A stretch of 64,000 nt of DNA, taken from Actinomadura rudentiformis. Its GTDB lineage: Bacteria > Actinomycetota > Actinomycetes > Streptosporangiales > Streptosporangiaceae. The stretch is from the NCBI RefSeq assembly GCF_008923185.1, contig NZ_WBMT01000008.1:124001-188000 (forward strand). The letters run 5' to 3'. The position numbers were made by a program, and so were the translations under genes. This document shows positions 51,892 to 60,253 of this stretch, in pieces. Position 1 is the first letter of the stretch. The number at the start of each line of letters is the position of its first letter. A model generated the notes under the pieces. It was not told where the DNA came from. It saw only the letters and a program-made list of their open reading frames with translations, and did no database searches.

Positions 51892-52757
51892 CCACCACTC
51901 TCATGTCCCCCGACGACACGCTACGGCCGCCGGGGGCGGACGGCGGGCTGCGGCAGGCCGCCCGGCGGCGGTACCTGCTGCGCCTCCTGGTACGCAGGGA
52001 ACTCAGGGCCCGCTACAAGGGGTCGTTGCTGGGACTGGGCTGGTCGTACGTGCGGCCCGCGGTGCACTTCTCGGTCTACTTCTATGTGATCGGCGTCTTC
52101 CTGGGCATGGATCGCCAGGTCGAGAACTTCCCGGTCTACCTGTTCTCCGGGATGGTGCTGGTCAACCTCTTCACCGAGACCCTGCACTCGACGACCCGCT
52201 CGGTCACGGGCAATGCCCCGCTGGTCCGCAAGGTCTTCCTGCCTCGCGAGCTCTTCCCGATCGCCTCGCTGCTGGTCTCGTTGGTGCATTTCCTGCCGAG
52301 CATGCTGATCCTGCTCGGCGCCGCCATAGTGAAGGGGTGGCGGCCCTCGCCGGAGTCCCTGGGCGCGGCAGTGTTCGGGTTCGCCATCATCGTCATGCTC
52401 GGTCTCGGGCTCGGCCTGCTGTGCGCGGCGATCAACGTCTTCTTCCGTGACCTGGAGCAGGTCGTGGACATCTCGATGATCGTCGTGACCTGGTCGGTGC
52501 CGATGATCTATCCGTGGACCCATGTGCGGACCCATGCGCCGGGCTGGGTGGAGGACCTCTACCTGGCCAACCCGCTCGTCTCCGCCGTCTCCTTGTTCCA
52601 GAGGGCCTTCTGGTTTCCGGGAACCGGGAAGACCTTCGCGTTCCCCCCGAATCTCTATGCCCACGCCACCGCGTCCCTGGTCTTCGCCATCCTGGTCTTC
52701 GTCGCCGGGCGAGTGGCGTTCGCCAGGATGCAGAAGCGCTTCGCGCAGGAGCTGTAG
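51888..52757 (+). CDS. wzm: ABC-2 type polysaccharide exporter permease (Wzm-like)
   Basis: The 289-residue protein has six transmembrane helices and the ABC-2 polysaccharide exporter start (LLVRRELRARYKGSLLGLGWSYVRP), plus the AINVFFRDLEQVV segment typical of Wzm and TagG. It forms the membrane channel that moves lipid-linked galactan to the outside. The ATG at 51888 overlaps the GlfT2 stop by 4 bp; in-frame codons upstream are inside GlfT2. The ATPase subunit follows after 3 bp. Confidence 0.93.
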   Translation: MTTTLMSPDDTLRPPGADGGLRQAARRRYLLRLLVRRELRARYKGSLLGLGWSYVRPAVHFSVYFYVIGVFLGMDRQVENFPVYLFSGMVLVNLFTETLHSTTRSVTGNAPLVRKVFLPRELFPIASLLVSLVHFLPSMLILLGAAIVKGWRPSPESLGAAVFGFAIIVMLGLGLGLLCAAINVFFRDLEQVVDISMIVVTWSVPMIYPWTHVRTHAPGWVEDLYLANPLVSAVSLFQRAFWFPGTGKTFAFPPNLYAHATASLVFAILVFVAGRVAFARMQKRFAQEL

Positions 52758-52760
52758 CCG

Positions 52761-53597
52761 TTGACTTCCTCGATCGTCATCGACTCGGTGACCAAGCACT
52801 TCACCATGCGGCACGCCCGCTCCATCAAGGAGATGAGCGTGCGGGCCCTTCGCGGGCAGACCCTGTCCGAGAAGTTCAAGGCGCTCGACGACGTGAGCCT
52901 CACCATCAACCAGGGTGAGACCGTGGCCCTGATGGGGCTCAACGGCTCGGGCAAGAGCACTCTGCTCAAGCTCATCTCCGGCGTGATGCAGCCGGACGCC
53001 GGCTCGGTGCTCGTCCGCGGGCGCATCGCCGGGCTGATCGATGTGGGCGCCGGGCTGCACCCCGAGCTGACCGGCCGGGAGAACGTCCATTTGAACGGCG
53101 CGATCCTGGGCATGTCCAGGGCCGAGATCGAGCGGAAGTTCGACGCGATCGTGGAGTTCTCCGGTGTCGAGCGCTTCCTCGACGACCAGGTGAAGTTCTA
53201 CTCGTCCGGCATGTTCATGCGCCTCGGTTTCTCGATCGCGGCGCACACCGAGCCCGACGTCTTCCTGATCGACGAGGTCCTGGCCGTCGGCGACCCGCCC
53301 TTCCGCGAGAAGTGCCTCGACCGCATCCGCGAGCTCCGGGGCGAGGGCCGCACGATGGTCATCGTGGCGCATGACATCCAGATGCTGACCGGGCTCTGTG
53401 ACCGCGGCATCACCATGCGCCAGGGCAAGGTCCTCTTCGACGGCCCGGCGGCCGAAGCGGGGAAGCTCGTTCGCCAGGATCGCCAGGCGAGGCGTGCGGC
53501 CGCGAGGGCAGGACAGGGTGGCCAGGCTGGACAAAGTGGCCAGTCTGGGCAGAGTGGACCGCCTGGGCAGGCCAACGGCATGGCCCACAAGGCCTGA
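52761..53597 (+). CDS. wzt: Polysaccharide ABC exporter ATPase (Wzt-like)
   Basis: The 278-residue ATPase has Walker A GLNGSGKST (about 60-68), signature YSSGMFMRLGFSIA, Walker B VFLIDEVLAVGD and the switch HD. Residues 240-278 are a low-complexity GQGGQAGQSGQSG tail rather than the carbohydrate-binding domain found in some Wzt proteins, so it should not cap-select its substrate. The TTG start follows AGGAG by 9 bp. It energises the Wzm channel for export of the galactan made by the genes just upstream. Confidence 0.94.
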   Translation: MTSSIVIDSVTKHFTMRHARSIKEMSVRALRGQTLSEKFKALDDVSLTINQGETVALMGLNGSGKSTLLKLISGVMQPDAGSVLVRGRIAGLIDVGAGLHPELTGRENVHLNGAILGMSRAEIERKFDAIVEFSGVERFLDDQVKFYSSGMFMRLGFSIAAHTEPDVFLIDEVLAVGDPPFREKCLDRIRELRGEGRTMVIVAHDIQMLTGLCDRGITMRQGKVLFDGPAAEAGKLVRQDRQARRAAARAGQGGQAGQSGQSGQSGPPGQANGMAHKA

Positions 53598-53668
53598 TCA
53601 CGCAGGGTGAGATGTAGATATCGTCCCGCTTGATCCCATTGGTGGGGAAACACCCTAGCTGCGCCTGA

Positions 53669-53710
53669 GCTTGGATAAAGTGATCCAAGCCGCGTCGTAT
53701 GCTACGCGGC
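53669..53710 (+). promoter_or_regulatory. Two back-to-back hairpins upstream of the HAD gene
   Basis: GCTTGGAT (53669-53676) pairs with ATCCAAGC (53683-53690) over a 6-nt loop; the overlapping GCCGCGT (53689-53695) pairs with ACGCGGC (53704-53710) over an 8-nt loop. The second loop includes TATGCT (53698-53703), a possible -10 box. They lie 31 bp before the TTG start. They may end wzt transcription, control the next operon, or do both. Confidence 0.55.
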
Positions 53711-53740
53711 GTCCGTTCTGGATCCAGGAGAGGTGCGGCG

Positions 53741-56407
53741 TTGGCTCAGCAGGAAAGCGTTTGTCCGTTGCTCGACAACGTTCACCGCATTGTCGCCGAC
53801 CGCGCGTGCACCGTCCTTTCCCTTGACATCTTCGACACCGTTCTCTGGCGGCGCGTGCCGCGGCCCACGGACGTGTTCGGGCTCCTGGGAGCCAGGTTGC
53901 GTGAGGCCGGCCTGTGCCCGTCGTGGGTGAGCGACGCGACCTTCCGGAGGATGCGGATCGCCGCTGAGGGCAGGGCCCGGCGCAGCCGGGACACCCTCGG
54001 CACCGAGGTCTCGCTCTTCGACATCTGGCGCGCCATGCCGAGCGAGGTGTTCGGCGGCGCCCTGCTGGAGCAGCTCGTCGAGGCCGAAGTCCAGGCCGAA
54101 CGTGAGTTCACCGTCGTGGACCTGGACATCGCCGAGGTCGTGAACGCCGCCCGGAAGCAGGACATCCAGATCATCCTGGTATCTGACACCTACTTCACCG
54201 AAGACCACCTGTCCTATCTGCTCGACCGCCCGGAACTGGGCGCCATGCAGGACGCCCGGATCTTCCGTTCCAACCAGCACGGCACCGACAAGGCCTCGGG
54301 CCTGTGGGACATCGTGCTGCGCGACCTGGGATGCAGCCCGCAACAGGTCGTGCACATCGGGGACAACGAGGTCGCGGACGACGAGGTGCCGTCCGAGCTT
54401 GGCGTGCGCACCGTGCTCTACCGCAGGCTCGACGACGACTACGAGACCGTGCTGAAGCGGGAACGGGAGCCCGTCGAACCGGCCGGGGACTACGCGCCGG
54501 ATCTGGACGAACGGCACGGTGACTTCGGCCTGACGAGCCTGCGGGCCAAGACGATCCACTCGGGCTCCGCCCACGCCACCTCGGCGCTGGAGGTCGCGTG
54601 GCGGTTCGGCTCCGGCGTGCTCGGCCCGGTGATGACCGGCTTCGCGGAGTGGGTGGTCACCAAGGCGCACGAGGCCGGCACCAGGAAGCTCTGGTGCCCG
54701 ATGCGCGAAGGCGAGCTGCTGGCCGAACTGCTCAACAACGCCGCCCGCGCCCGCGGCCTGGACGTCGAGGCCAAGCCCGTCTGGCTGTCGCGCTTCGTGA
54801 CCTCCCTGGCCGGTCTGGACTCCCTCGACACCGACGCCGTGCACGCGTTCGTCCGCAGCGGCTACCAGCTCACGGTGCGGCAGACGCTCACCGTCCTCGA
54901 TCTCAAGGCCGGTGAGGTCCCGGGTCTCGCGGCCGAACTGGACACGGTCATCGACAACGGCGAGATCGCCGACAAGGTCACCCGGGCCCTCACCGAGACC
55001 CCGCACCTGCGCAACCGCCTCACGGTGACGGTCACCGCCGCCCGGGAGCGCCTGATCAGGTCGCTGCGGGACGCCGGCGCGCTCGAAGGGCCCGATCTCA
55101 CCCTGGTCGACCTCGGCTGGGGTGGCACGATCCAGCTCCAGCTCGCCAGGGCGTTGAAGATCGCCAAGATCGACCTTGCCCCGGCGGGCCTCTACCTGGC
55201 CACCGACGGCCGGTCGGAACGGGTGTACCTGGCCGGCCTGCGAGCCGAGGGTTATCTCGCGCAGGCGGGACATCCGGCGCGCCTCGCCGCCACCGTCACC
55301 CGCAGCCCGGAGATCGTGGAACAGTCCATCAACGCGCTGTGCGGTTCGCTCATCGGGTTCACCGAGGACGGCGGCCCGATCCTGGGGGCGACCGTCGACT
55401 CGCCGTCGCAGGACGCCGAGCGGCGGACTGTGCAGGACGGCATCCTGGCGTTCCAGGCGAATTGGAACCGCTATGTCGAGAACGCGGAGGGCACCTGGCC
55501 GGACCTCGTCCGGCGGCGGGCGGCCCGGGAGCGGCTGTCCAGGATCCTGATCTCCGCGCTGGAGTCGCCGACGTCCGAAGAGGCCGCGGTCTTCGGCAAC
55601 TGGCTCCACGAGGACAACTTCGGCTCCACCATGGTCACCACCCTCCTGCCGGAGGACCTGAAGCAGGCCATTCCGTACCTGTCCCTCAACGACCTCGACG
55701 ATCTGCACATGCGGGACTCCTTCTGGCCGGCGTTGATCGCCGCCTCGGATTCCGGACTGGGCGCACTGGCCCGTGCGGTCGCCCACGGGCAGATCGACAA
55801 GGACGCGTTCGAGCCTTCCGGTGAGGCGTTCGAGACCCGGCTGCGTTACCGGACCGCCGACGACCGCTGGCACAAGACCATCCGCCAGCGGGTCAGGATC
55901 AACCACAACGGCCTGTCGTTCGCCCGCCTCCGCTTCGAGCACCACGACACGGTCGACATCTCGCTGGCCATCCCCGGCCGTCCGGCGATCGTGCGCGTCG
56001 ACTGGATCGAGGCCAAGGTCATCGCCGGTGGCCGCCGCCAGGAGCGGGTGCTCCGCTGGGACAAGCCGGAGGACTTCATCGGCCTGCACTACGCCGAGTG
56101 CCGGTACCTCGGCGGCAACCTCATGGAGTTCGACTCGCCGCACGCGGCGGTCTGGCTTCCCGTCGCCCGCCGGGCGGGAGCGCCGGTCGTCTCCTCCGGC
56201 CAGATCAGCATCGCGTTCGCCGTGTTGCCCCAGACGATGACCGGCATGGCCCCGCACCTGCCCGTGGACGCCCGCTCCCGCCGGGTGGCCCGTGCCGTCC
56301 TGCTGTCCGACCGGCTCCGCGACCAGTACCGGTCGGCGGGCGTCAAGGGCGTCGCCGCGACCGCCAGCCAGATGGCCAGGCGCAAGCTCGGCGGCGGTGC
56401 CCCGTGA
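53741..56407 (+). CDS. Large HAD-superfamily protein of the polysaccharide locus
   Basis: The 888-residue protein starts with a HAD domain (1-250): motif I SLDIFDTVLWRR, motif II LVSDTYF and motif IV HIGDNEVADD, all with the needed Asp and Ser. The cap and middle region (280-650) reads VTKAHEAGTRKLWCPMREGELLAELL and LVDLGWGGTIQLQLARAL, a pattern seen in long HAD proteins of capsule and teichoic-acid loci. The last 200 residues look beta-rich and may bind glycan. A phosphatase or phosphotransferase on a sugar-phosphate precursor is likely but the substrate is unknown. The TTG at 53741 follows AGGAGAGG by 7 bp. Confidence 0.78.
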   Translation: MAQQESVCPLLDNVHRIVADRACTVLSLDIFDTVLWRRVPRPTDVFGLLGARLREAGLCPSWVSDATFRRMRIAAEGRARRSRDTLGTEVSLFDIWRAMPSEVFGGALLEQLVEAEVQAEREFTVVDLDIAEVVNAARKQDIQIILVSDTYFTEDHLSYLLDRPELGAMQDARIFRSNQHGTDKASGLWDIVLRDLGCSPQQVVHIGDNEVADDEVPSELGVRTVLYRRLDDDYETVLKREREPVEPAGDYAPDLDERHGDFGLTSLRAKTIHSGSAHATSALEVAWRFGSGVLGPVMTGFAEWVVTKAHEAGTRKLWCPMREGELLAELLNNAARARGLDVEAKPVWLSRFVTSLAGLDSLDTDAVHAFVRSGYQLTVRQTLTVLDLKAGEVPGLAAELDTVIDNGEIADKVTRALTETPHLRNRLTVTVTAARERLIRSLRDAGALEGPDLTLVDLGWGGTIQLQLARALKIAKIDLAPAGLYLATDGRSERVYLAGLRAEGYLAQAGHPARLAATVTRSPEIVEQSINALCGSLIGFTEDGGPILGATVDSPSQDAERRTVQDGILAFQANWNRYVENAEGTWPDLVRRRAARERLSRILISALESPTSEEAAVFGNWLHEDNFGSTMVTTLLPEDLKQAIPYLSLNDLDDLHMRDSFWPALIAASDSGLGALARAVAHGQIDKDAFEPSGEAFETRLRYRTADDRWHKTIRQRVRINHNGLSFARLRFEHHDTVDISLAIPGRPAIVRVDWIEAKVIAGGRRQERVLRWDKPEDFIGLHYAECRYLGGNLMEFDSPHAAVWLPVARRAGAPVVSSGQISIAFAVLPQTMTGMAPHLPVDARSRRVARAVLLSDRLRDQYRSAGVKGVAATASQMARRKLGGGAP

Positions 56408-57507
56408 CCGTCGGGGACGGGACCGTCGGCGACGAGATGGCCGGTTCCCGGGAGGACCCGCACAGGCAGAGCCGGGCGGCCCGGGAACTCCCGGTGCTCC
56501 TGCACTCGATGTCGCTCTTCCGCGAGTTCTTCGAAACGATCTTCGCCGGTCGGGAGATCGCCACGGTGGTCGAGGTCGGTGTGGAGTCGGGCCAGGTCAG
56601 CTCGGTCTACGCCGACCTGGGAGCCGCGGTCTACTGCGTGGAGCCCGCCCCCAGCGACGACCTGCGGACCTTCCTGGAAGCAGATCCGCGGCTCGCCCTG
56701 GTGGAGGGCCGCTCTCCTGATGTCCTGGGAGAGCTGCCGGTGGCCGACCTCTACGTGCTCGACGGCGACCACAACTACGCCGTCGTCCGCGCCGAAGTCG
56801 ACTGGATCATGGCGAACGCCCCTGGCGCGGTCGTGGTCCTGCACGACGTGCTCTGGCCATGCGGCCGGAGGGACTTCTACTACCAGCCGTCCCCGCTGCC
56901 GCCGGCCGAGATCCATCCGGCCACGGACGACGGCCCGACGGTCTGGCACGACGAAGTGACGCCTGCGGGGTTCGTCGGGGACGGTGTGTTCACCTGTGCG
57001 GCGCACGCCGGCGGCGAACGCAACGGAGTGCTCACCGCGGTGGAGGACGCTCTCGCCGAGAACGACGGTGACGGCTGGCAGCTGGAGATAGTGCCCGCCG
57101 TCTTCGGTTTCGGCGTGCTCATGAAAGCGGACTCGCCGGGGGCGCCAGAGATCTTCGATGCTCTCCGGCCGTACACCACCTCGAAGCTGCTCGCCGCGAT
57201 GGAGAACAACCGGCTCGCGTTGTACACGCGCGTGCTGCAGCTGCAGTACGAGTCGGCGGCTCGCACCGACGAGTCCGAGCAGCTGACCGACACCATCACG
57301 ACCCAGCAGCGGGAGATCGAACGGCTGCGTACCGAGCTCGCCCAGGCCAACGCGGAGATCGTCGGCAGGCGTAACGAGGCGCAGGCGCTGCGTGACGAGC
57401 TGGCGCGAGCCCTCGCGCCGCCTTCGGACGAGGGGCAGGAGGTCGGCGCGGCCCTGTCACAGCTGGGCCGAGCGATCAATGCCCGGATCCGAAAGTCTCC
57501 GGGATAG
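56404..57507 (+). CDS. SAM-dependent methyltransferase with C-terminal coiled coil
   Basis: The 367-residue protein has a class I methyltransferase core of the Methyltransf_24 type: TVVEVGVESGQVSSVYADLG (motif I), VYCVEPAP, ADLYVLDGDHNYAVVRAEVDW and GAVVVLHDVLWP. A heptad-rich coiled coil fills about residues 290-340. It likely methylates a sugar of the polymer, perhaps capping its growth, and may dock on a partner by the coil. The GTG at 56404 overlaps the HAD stop (GTGA), so the two proteins are made together. Confidence 0.82.
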   Translation: MTVGDGTVGDEMAGSREDPHRQSRAARELPVLLHSMSLFREFFETIFAGREIATVVEVGVESGQVSSVYADLGAAVYCVEPAPSDDLRTFLEADPRLALVEGRSPDVLGELPVADLYVLDGDHNYAVVRAEVDWIMANAPGAVVVLHDVLWPCGRRDFYYQPSPLPPAEIHPATDDGPTVWHDEVTPAGFVGDGVFTCAAHAGGERNGVLTAVEDALAENDGDGWQLEIVPAVFGFGVLMKADSPGAPEIFDALRPYTTSKLLAAMENNRLALYTRVLQLQYESAARTDESEQLTDTITTQQREIERLRTELAQANAEIVGRRNEAQALRDELARALAPPSDEGQEVGAALSQLGRAINARIRKSPG

Positions 57508-57510
57508 TCG

Positions 57511-59082
57511 ATGCCCCAACCCCGGTTGGCCGCACCACGGAGAGCGCGGCTGCTCACGCTCCTGGCCTTTCTGGGTTTCTTCGCGGTCGGTGCCGGCTGG
57601 GCGATCGCCATGCCCTGGGACGGCGGGCCGGACGAGCAGGCCCACATCACCCGGGCCGTCGGGGTCGTCAGCGGAGGCTTCGGGGCGCCGCCGGCACGGG
57701 TTCAGGTCGAGGGCCAATCCCGTCCGTTGTCAGGAGTCTGGCAGACCGTCCCCGCGGGCGCCTTCCGGCGGTCGCCGCCGTGCTTCGCGTTCAAGGCCAG
57801 GCAACCGGCGGACTGCCTGAAGCCGGCTCCCACCTCTCCGGACAAGCTCGTGGAACGTTTCACGTCGACGGGACGGTATCCACCCACCTATGCCGCCCTC
57901 GTCGGGTGGCCGCTCAAGTGGTGGCCCGACGAGACCGGCCTGCTGCTCGCCAGACTGGTGAGCGCCGCGCTCGCGGCCGGTTTCCTCGCCGCCGCGGTGC
58001 ACAGCGTCCTCGCCTGGTCCCGGCGCCCGTTCCTGCTGGGCGGGCTCCTGGTCGCGGTGACCCCGATGACGATGCACCTCGCCGGCGTCATCAATCCGAG
58101 CGGCTTGGAGATCGCAGCGGCGATCGCGATGTGGACGGCGCTGATACCGCTCGTTCTCGATGACGCACCCCCCGATCGGCGGCTGATGGTCCTCGTCGCC
58201 GTCTCCGCCTCGGTGGTCGCCTGCGTGCGGCCCGCCGGGCCTCTGTTCGTGGCCCTGGCGGGAGCGGTCCTCCTGGGCACGGCCGGCCGTGGCCGCCTGG
58301 GCCGGTTGGCCCGCGACCGCGGTGTATGGATCACGACCGCGGTGGTGGCCACGGCGGGCCTGGCCTCGGCGGCCTGGACCGTGGTCATGGACGCGACCGA
58401 GCTCGTCCCGGTCCCGGGCGGAGCGGGTCTCGGCGTCTCGGACGCGTTCGCGGTGGTCGTGGTCGAACGAGTCCCCTTCTATCTGGAGTCGATGGTCGGC
58501 CTCTTCGGATGGGTGGACGTCGAGATGCCCACCGGCTTCCATGCGGTCTGGTACGCGGTGACCGGCTTTCTCGTCGTCGCCGCCCTCGCCGCCGGTGGGC
58601 GCGCCGACCGCTGGCGGCTGGTCCTGACCGTGGTGGTCGCCTTCGGGTTGCCGCTGCAGATGGACATCTTCGGGGCCGAAGAGAACGGGATGATGGCGCA
58701 AGGCCGCTACATCCTTCCCTCCGCTGTCGGAGCCGCGCTGCTGGCCGCCCACGTCATCGACCGGCGTGACCTGCTCACGCCGTCTCTCGCGCGTTCAGCG
58801 ATCGGCTGGATGGCGGTTTTCACGTTGCCACTCCAATTGATCGCCCTGTGGTACACCATGATCCGGTACCAGCACGGACTCAACCCGGAAGTCCCGGTGC
58901 TCAATCCGTTGACGGGCGCATGGCAACCTCCACTAGGTTCGGCAACGGCCCTGCTCACCATGGTCGTGGGGTTGATCGGACTGGGCACCACGATCTGGCT
59001 TGCCATCCGATCCCAGTGGAAGCAGCCGCCCCCAGAAACAACCCGCCATGCAGGGACACCGGAGGCAGTCCCGGCACCTTGA
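57511..59082 (+). CDS. DUF2142-family polytopic membrane protein
   Basis: The 523-residue protein has about 10 transmembrane helices and the DUF2142 start AIAMPWDGGPDEQAHITRA, with the DEQAH motif in the first outer loop, then RYPPTYAALVGWP and NPSGLEIAAAIAMW. DUF2142 proteins look like GT-C-type enzymes or carriers and usually occur in polysaccharide clusters. A role in outer-face modification of the galactan is plausible. It begins 3 bp after the methyltransferase stop. Confidence 0.85.
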   Translation: MPQPRLAAPRRARLLTLLAFLGFFAVGAGWAIAMPWDGGPDEQAHITRAVGVVSGGFGAPPARVQVEGQSRPLSGVWQTVPAGAFRRSPPCFAFKARQPADCLKPAPTSPDKLVERFTSTGRYPPTYAALVGWPLKWWPDETGLLLARLVSAALAAGFLAAAVHSVLAWSRRPFLLGGLLVAVTPMTMHLAGVINPSGLEIAAAIAMWTALIPLVLDDAPPDRRLMVLVAVSASVVACVRPAGPLFVALAGAVLLGTAGRGRLGRLARDRGVWITTAVVATAGLASAAWTVVMDATELVPVPGGAGLGVSDAFAVVVVERVPFYLESMVGLFGWVDVEMPTGFHAVWYAVTGFLVVAALAAGGRADRWRLVLTVVVAFGLPLQMDIFGAEENGMMAQGRYILPSAVGAALLAAHVIDRRDLLTPSLARSAIGWMAVFTLPLQLIALWYTMIRYQHGLNPEVPVLNPLTGAWQPPLGSATALLTMVVGLIGLGTTIWLAIRSQWKQPPPETTRHAGTPEAVPAP

Positions 59083-59104
59083 CGTCCAAGGAGATGTATC
59101 TGGA

Positions 59105-59995
59105 ATGACTGACTACGTCGCTACTGTGGCCATGCATCACGACGCGTGGGGAAGCTTCCTCGAACCGGATCCCACCCTGGCGGACCTGGAGAATCCGGCT
59201 GAGGCGCTCGGCATCCCGATCCTCAGCGGGCACCACGCCGATCTGAAGATCTTTGAGGGCCGTAACACGGTCTTCGATCGCATCGCCGCCCGGATCGAGA
59301 GCGCCGGCATCGCCTACGAGGACCAGTGCAGCGCGCACCATTACTTCGACGTCTTCACCAGGGTGGAACGCACTCACCGGGAGCTGTCCAGGCTCGTCGA
59401 CGTCGGTGTCTTCATGGGCGGCTCCGCGGCCGTGCTCGCCGGCTGCGTCGAGCCCATGGGCCTGGAACTCGACCTCGTCGACGCCAACCACGTGTACCTG
59501 CAGTTCACCTACGAGCGGCTGCGCCGGATCTTCCCTCGCGCCATGTCGAGGGTCCGGATGTTCTACGGAGACCTGCCGACGTACGTGAACACGGTGCTGC
59601 TCAACGAGCCGCAGACGCGCGCGATGGTCCACCACGACGGGGCGCACGACTTCAACCAGGTCGTGAAGGACATCAGCTCCCTGTACTTCGCCCGCGACCT
59701 CGTCCACGCCCTGGCGCTTCAGGACACCCACCTGCGCGGCGACATCAAGTACTACAACTTCGTGGACGCCGCGATCTACGCGATGTTCGGCAGGGACGTG
59801 AAGTTCGAGGCCCTGGGAGCCAACTACCGCCCCGGCGATTCGGTCACGAGCCCGGACCAGTGGATGGGAAACTACTTCCTGCCCGGCCAGCCTGAAGGCA
59901 TGTACATCCCGTTCTCGTCGGTGGATTGGAAGTACCCGCACCCGACCATGGCCATCGATGCCTTCCTTCCTGTGAAGGCGGACCCCCAGGTCTGA
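59105..59995 (+). CDS. Putative class I methyltransferase-like protein
   Basis: The 296-residue protein shows one SAM-binding-like strand-loop (RLVDVGVFMGGSAAVLAG, followed by LELDLVDANH) and a conserved-looking DGAHDFNQVVKDI segment that resembles the acidic region of Methyltransf_24-type enzymes. No other family is recognised. The ATG at 59105 is used (AAGGAG about 10 bp upstream). It closes the plus-strand run after the DUF2142 gene and probably modifies the same polymer. Confidence 0.6.
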   Translation: MTDYVATVAMHHDAWGSFLEPDPTLADLENPAEALGIPILSGHHADLKIFEGRNTVFDRIAARIESAGIAYEDQCSAHHYFDVFTRVERTHRELSRLVDVGVFMGGSAAVLAGCVEPMGLELDLVDANHVYLQFTYERLRRIFPRAMSRVRMFYGDLPTYVNTVLLNEPQTRAMVHHDGAHDFNQVVKDISSLYFARDLVHALALQDTHLRGDIKYYNFVDAAIYAMFGRDVKFEALGANYRPGDSVTSPDQWMGNYFLPGQPEGMYIPFSSVDWKYPHPTMAIDAFLPVKADPQV

Positions 59996-60033
59996 GGCCG
60001 TCCAGAGGAAGGCCGGAGCAGAACGGAGAATCA

Positions 60034-60051
60034 TTGGCCGGATCCGGCCAA
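60034..60051. repeat. 18-bp perfect palindrome
   Basis: TTGGCCGGATCCGGCCAA is fully self-complementary with no loop. It lies 39 bp after the methyltransferase-like gene and 203 bp before the next start. A regulator dyad is more likely than a terminator because there is no loop or T-run. The rest of the 258-bp gap shows no coding frame. Confidence 0.75.
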
Positions 60052-60253
60052 CTTCACGGTGTGCGGTGTCCGATCTTTGCCGCAGGTGAACCGGGTGACC
60101 GAATTGGTGGCTCAAGTCGGCCATGGGCATTCGTGTTCGGTTGAATGTGGCGCGTTGTGCCGGAAACGTCTTTACTCTGTGCGGGTAGGAATCTGACCCA
60201 ACTGAGCCCCCAGGCGTTTCTTACCGTCCCGCGACACCCAGGGGTTTGACCAC

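Noticed and set aside
53702..56257. An 851-codon minus-strand open frame opposite the HAD gene
   Set aside because: The plus frame has HAD motifs, a ribosome site and coupled downstream genes.
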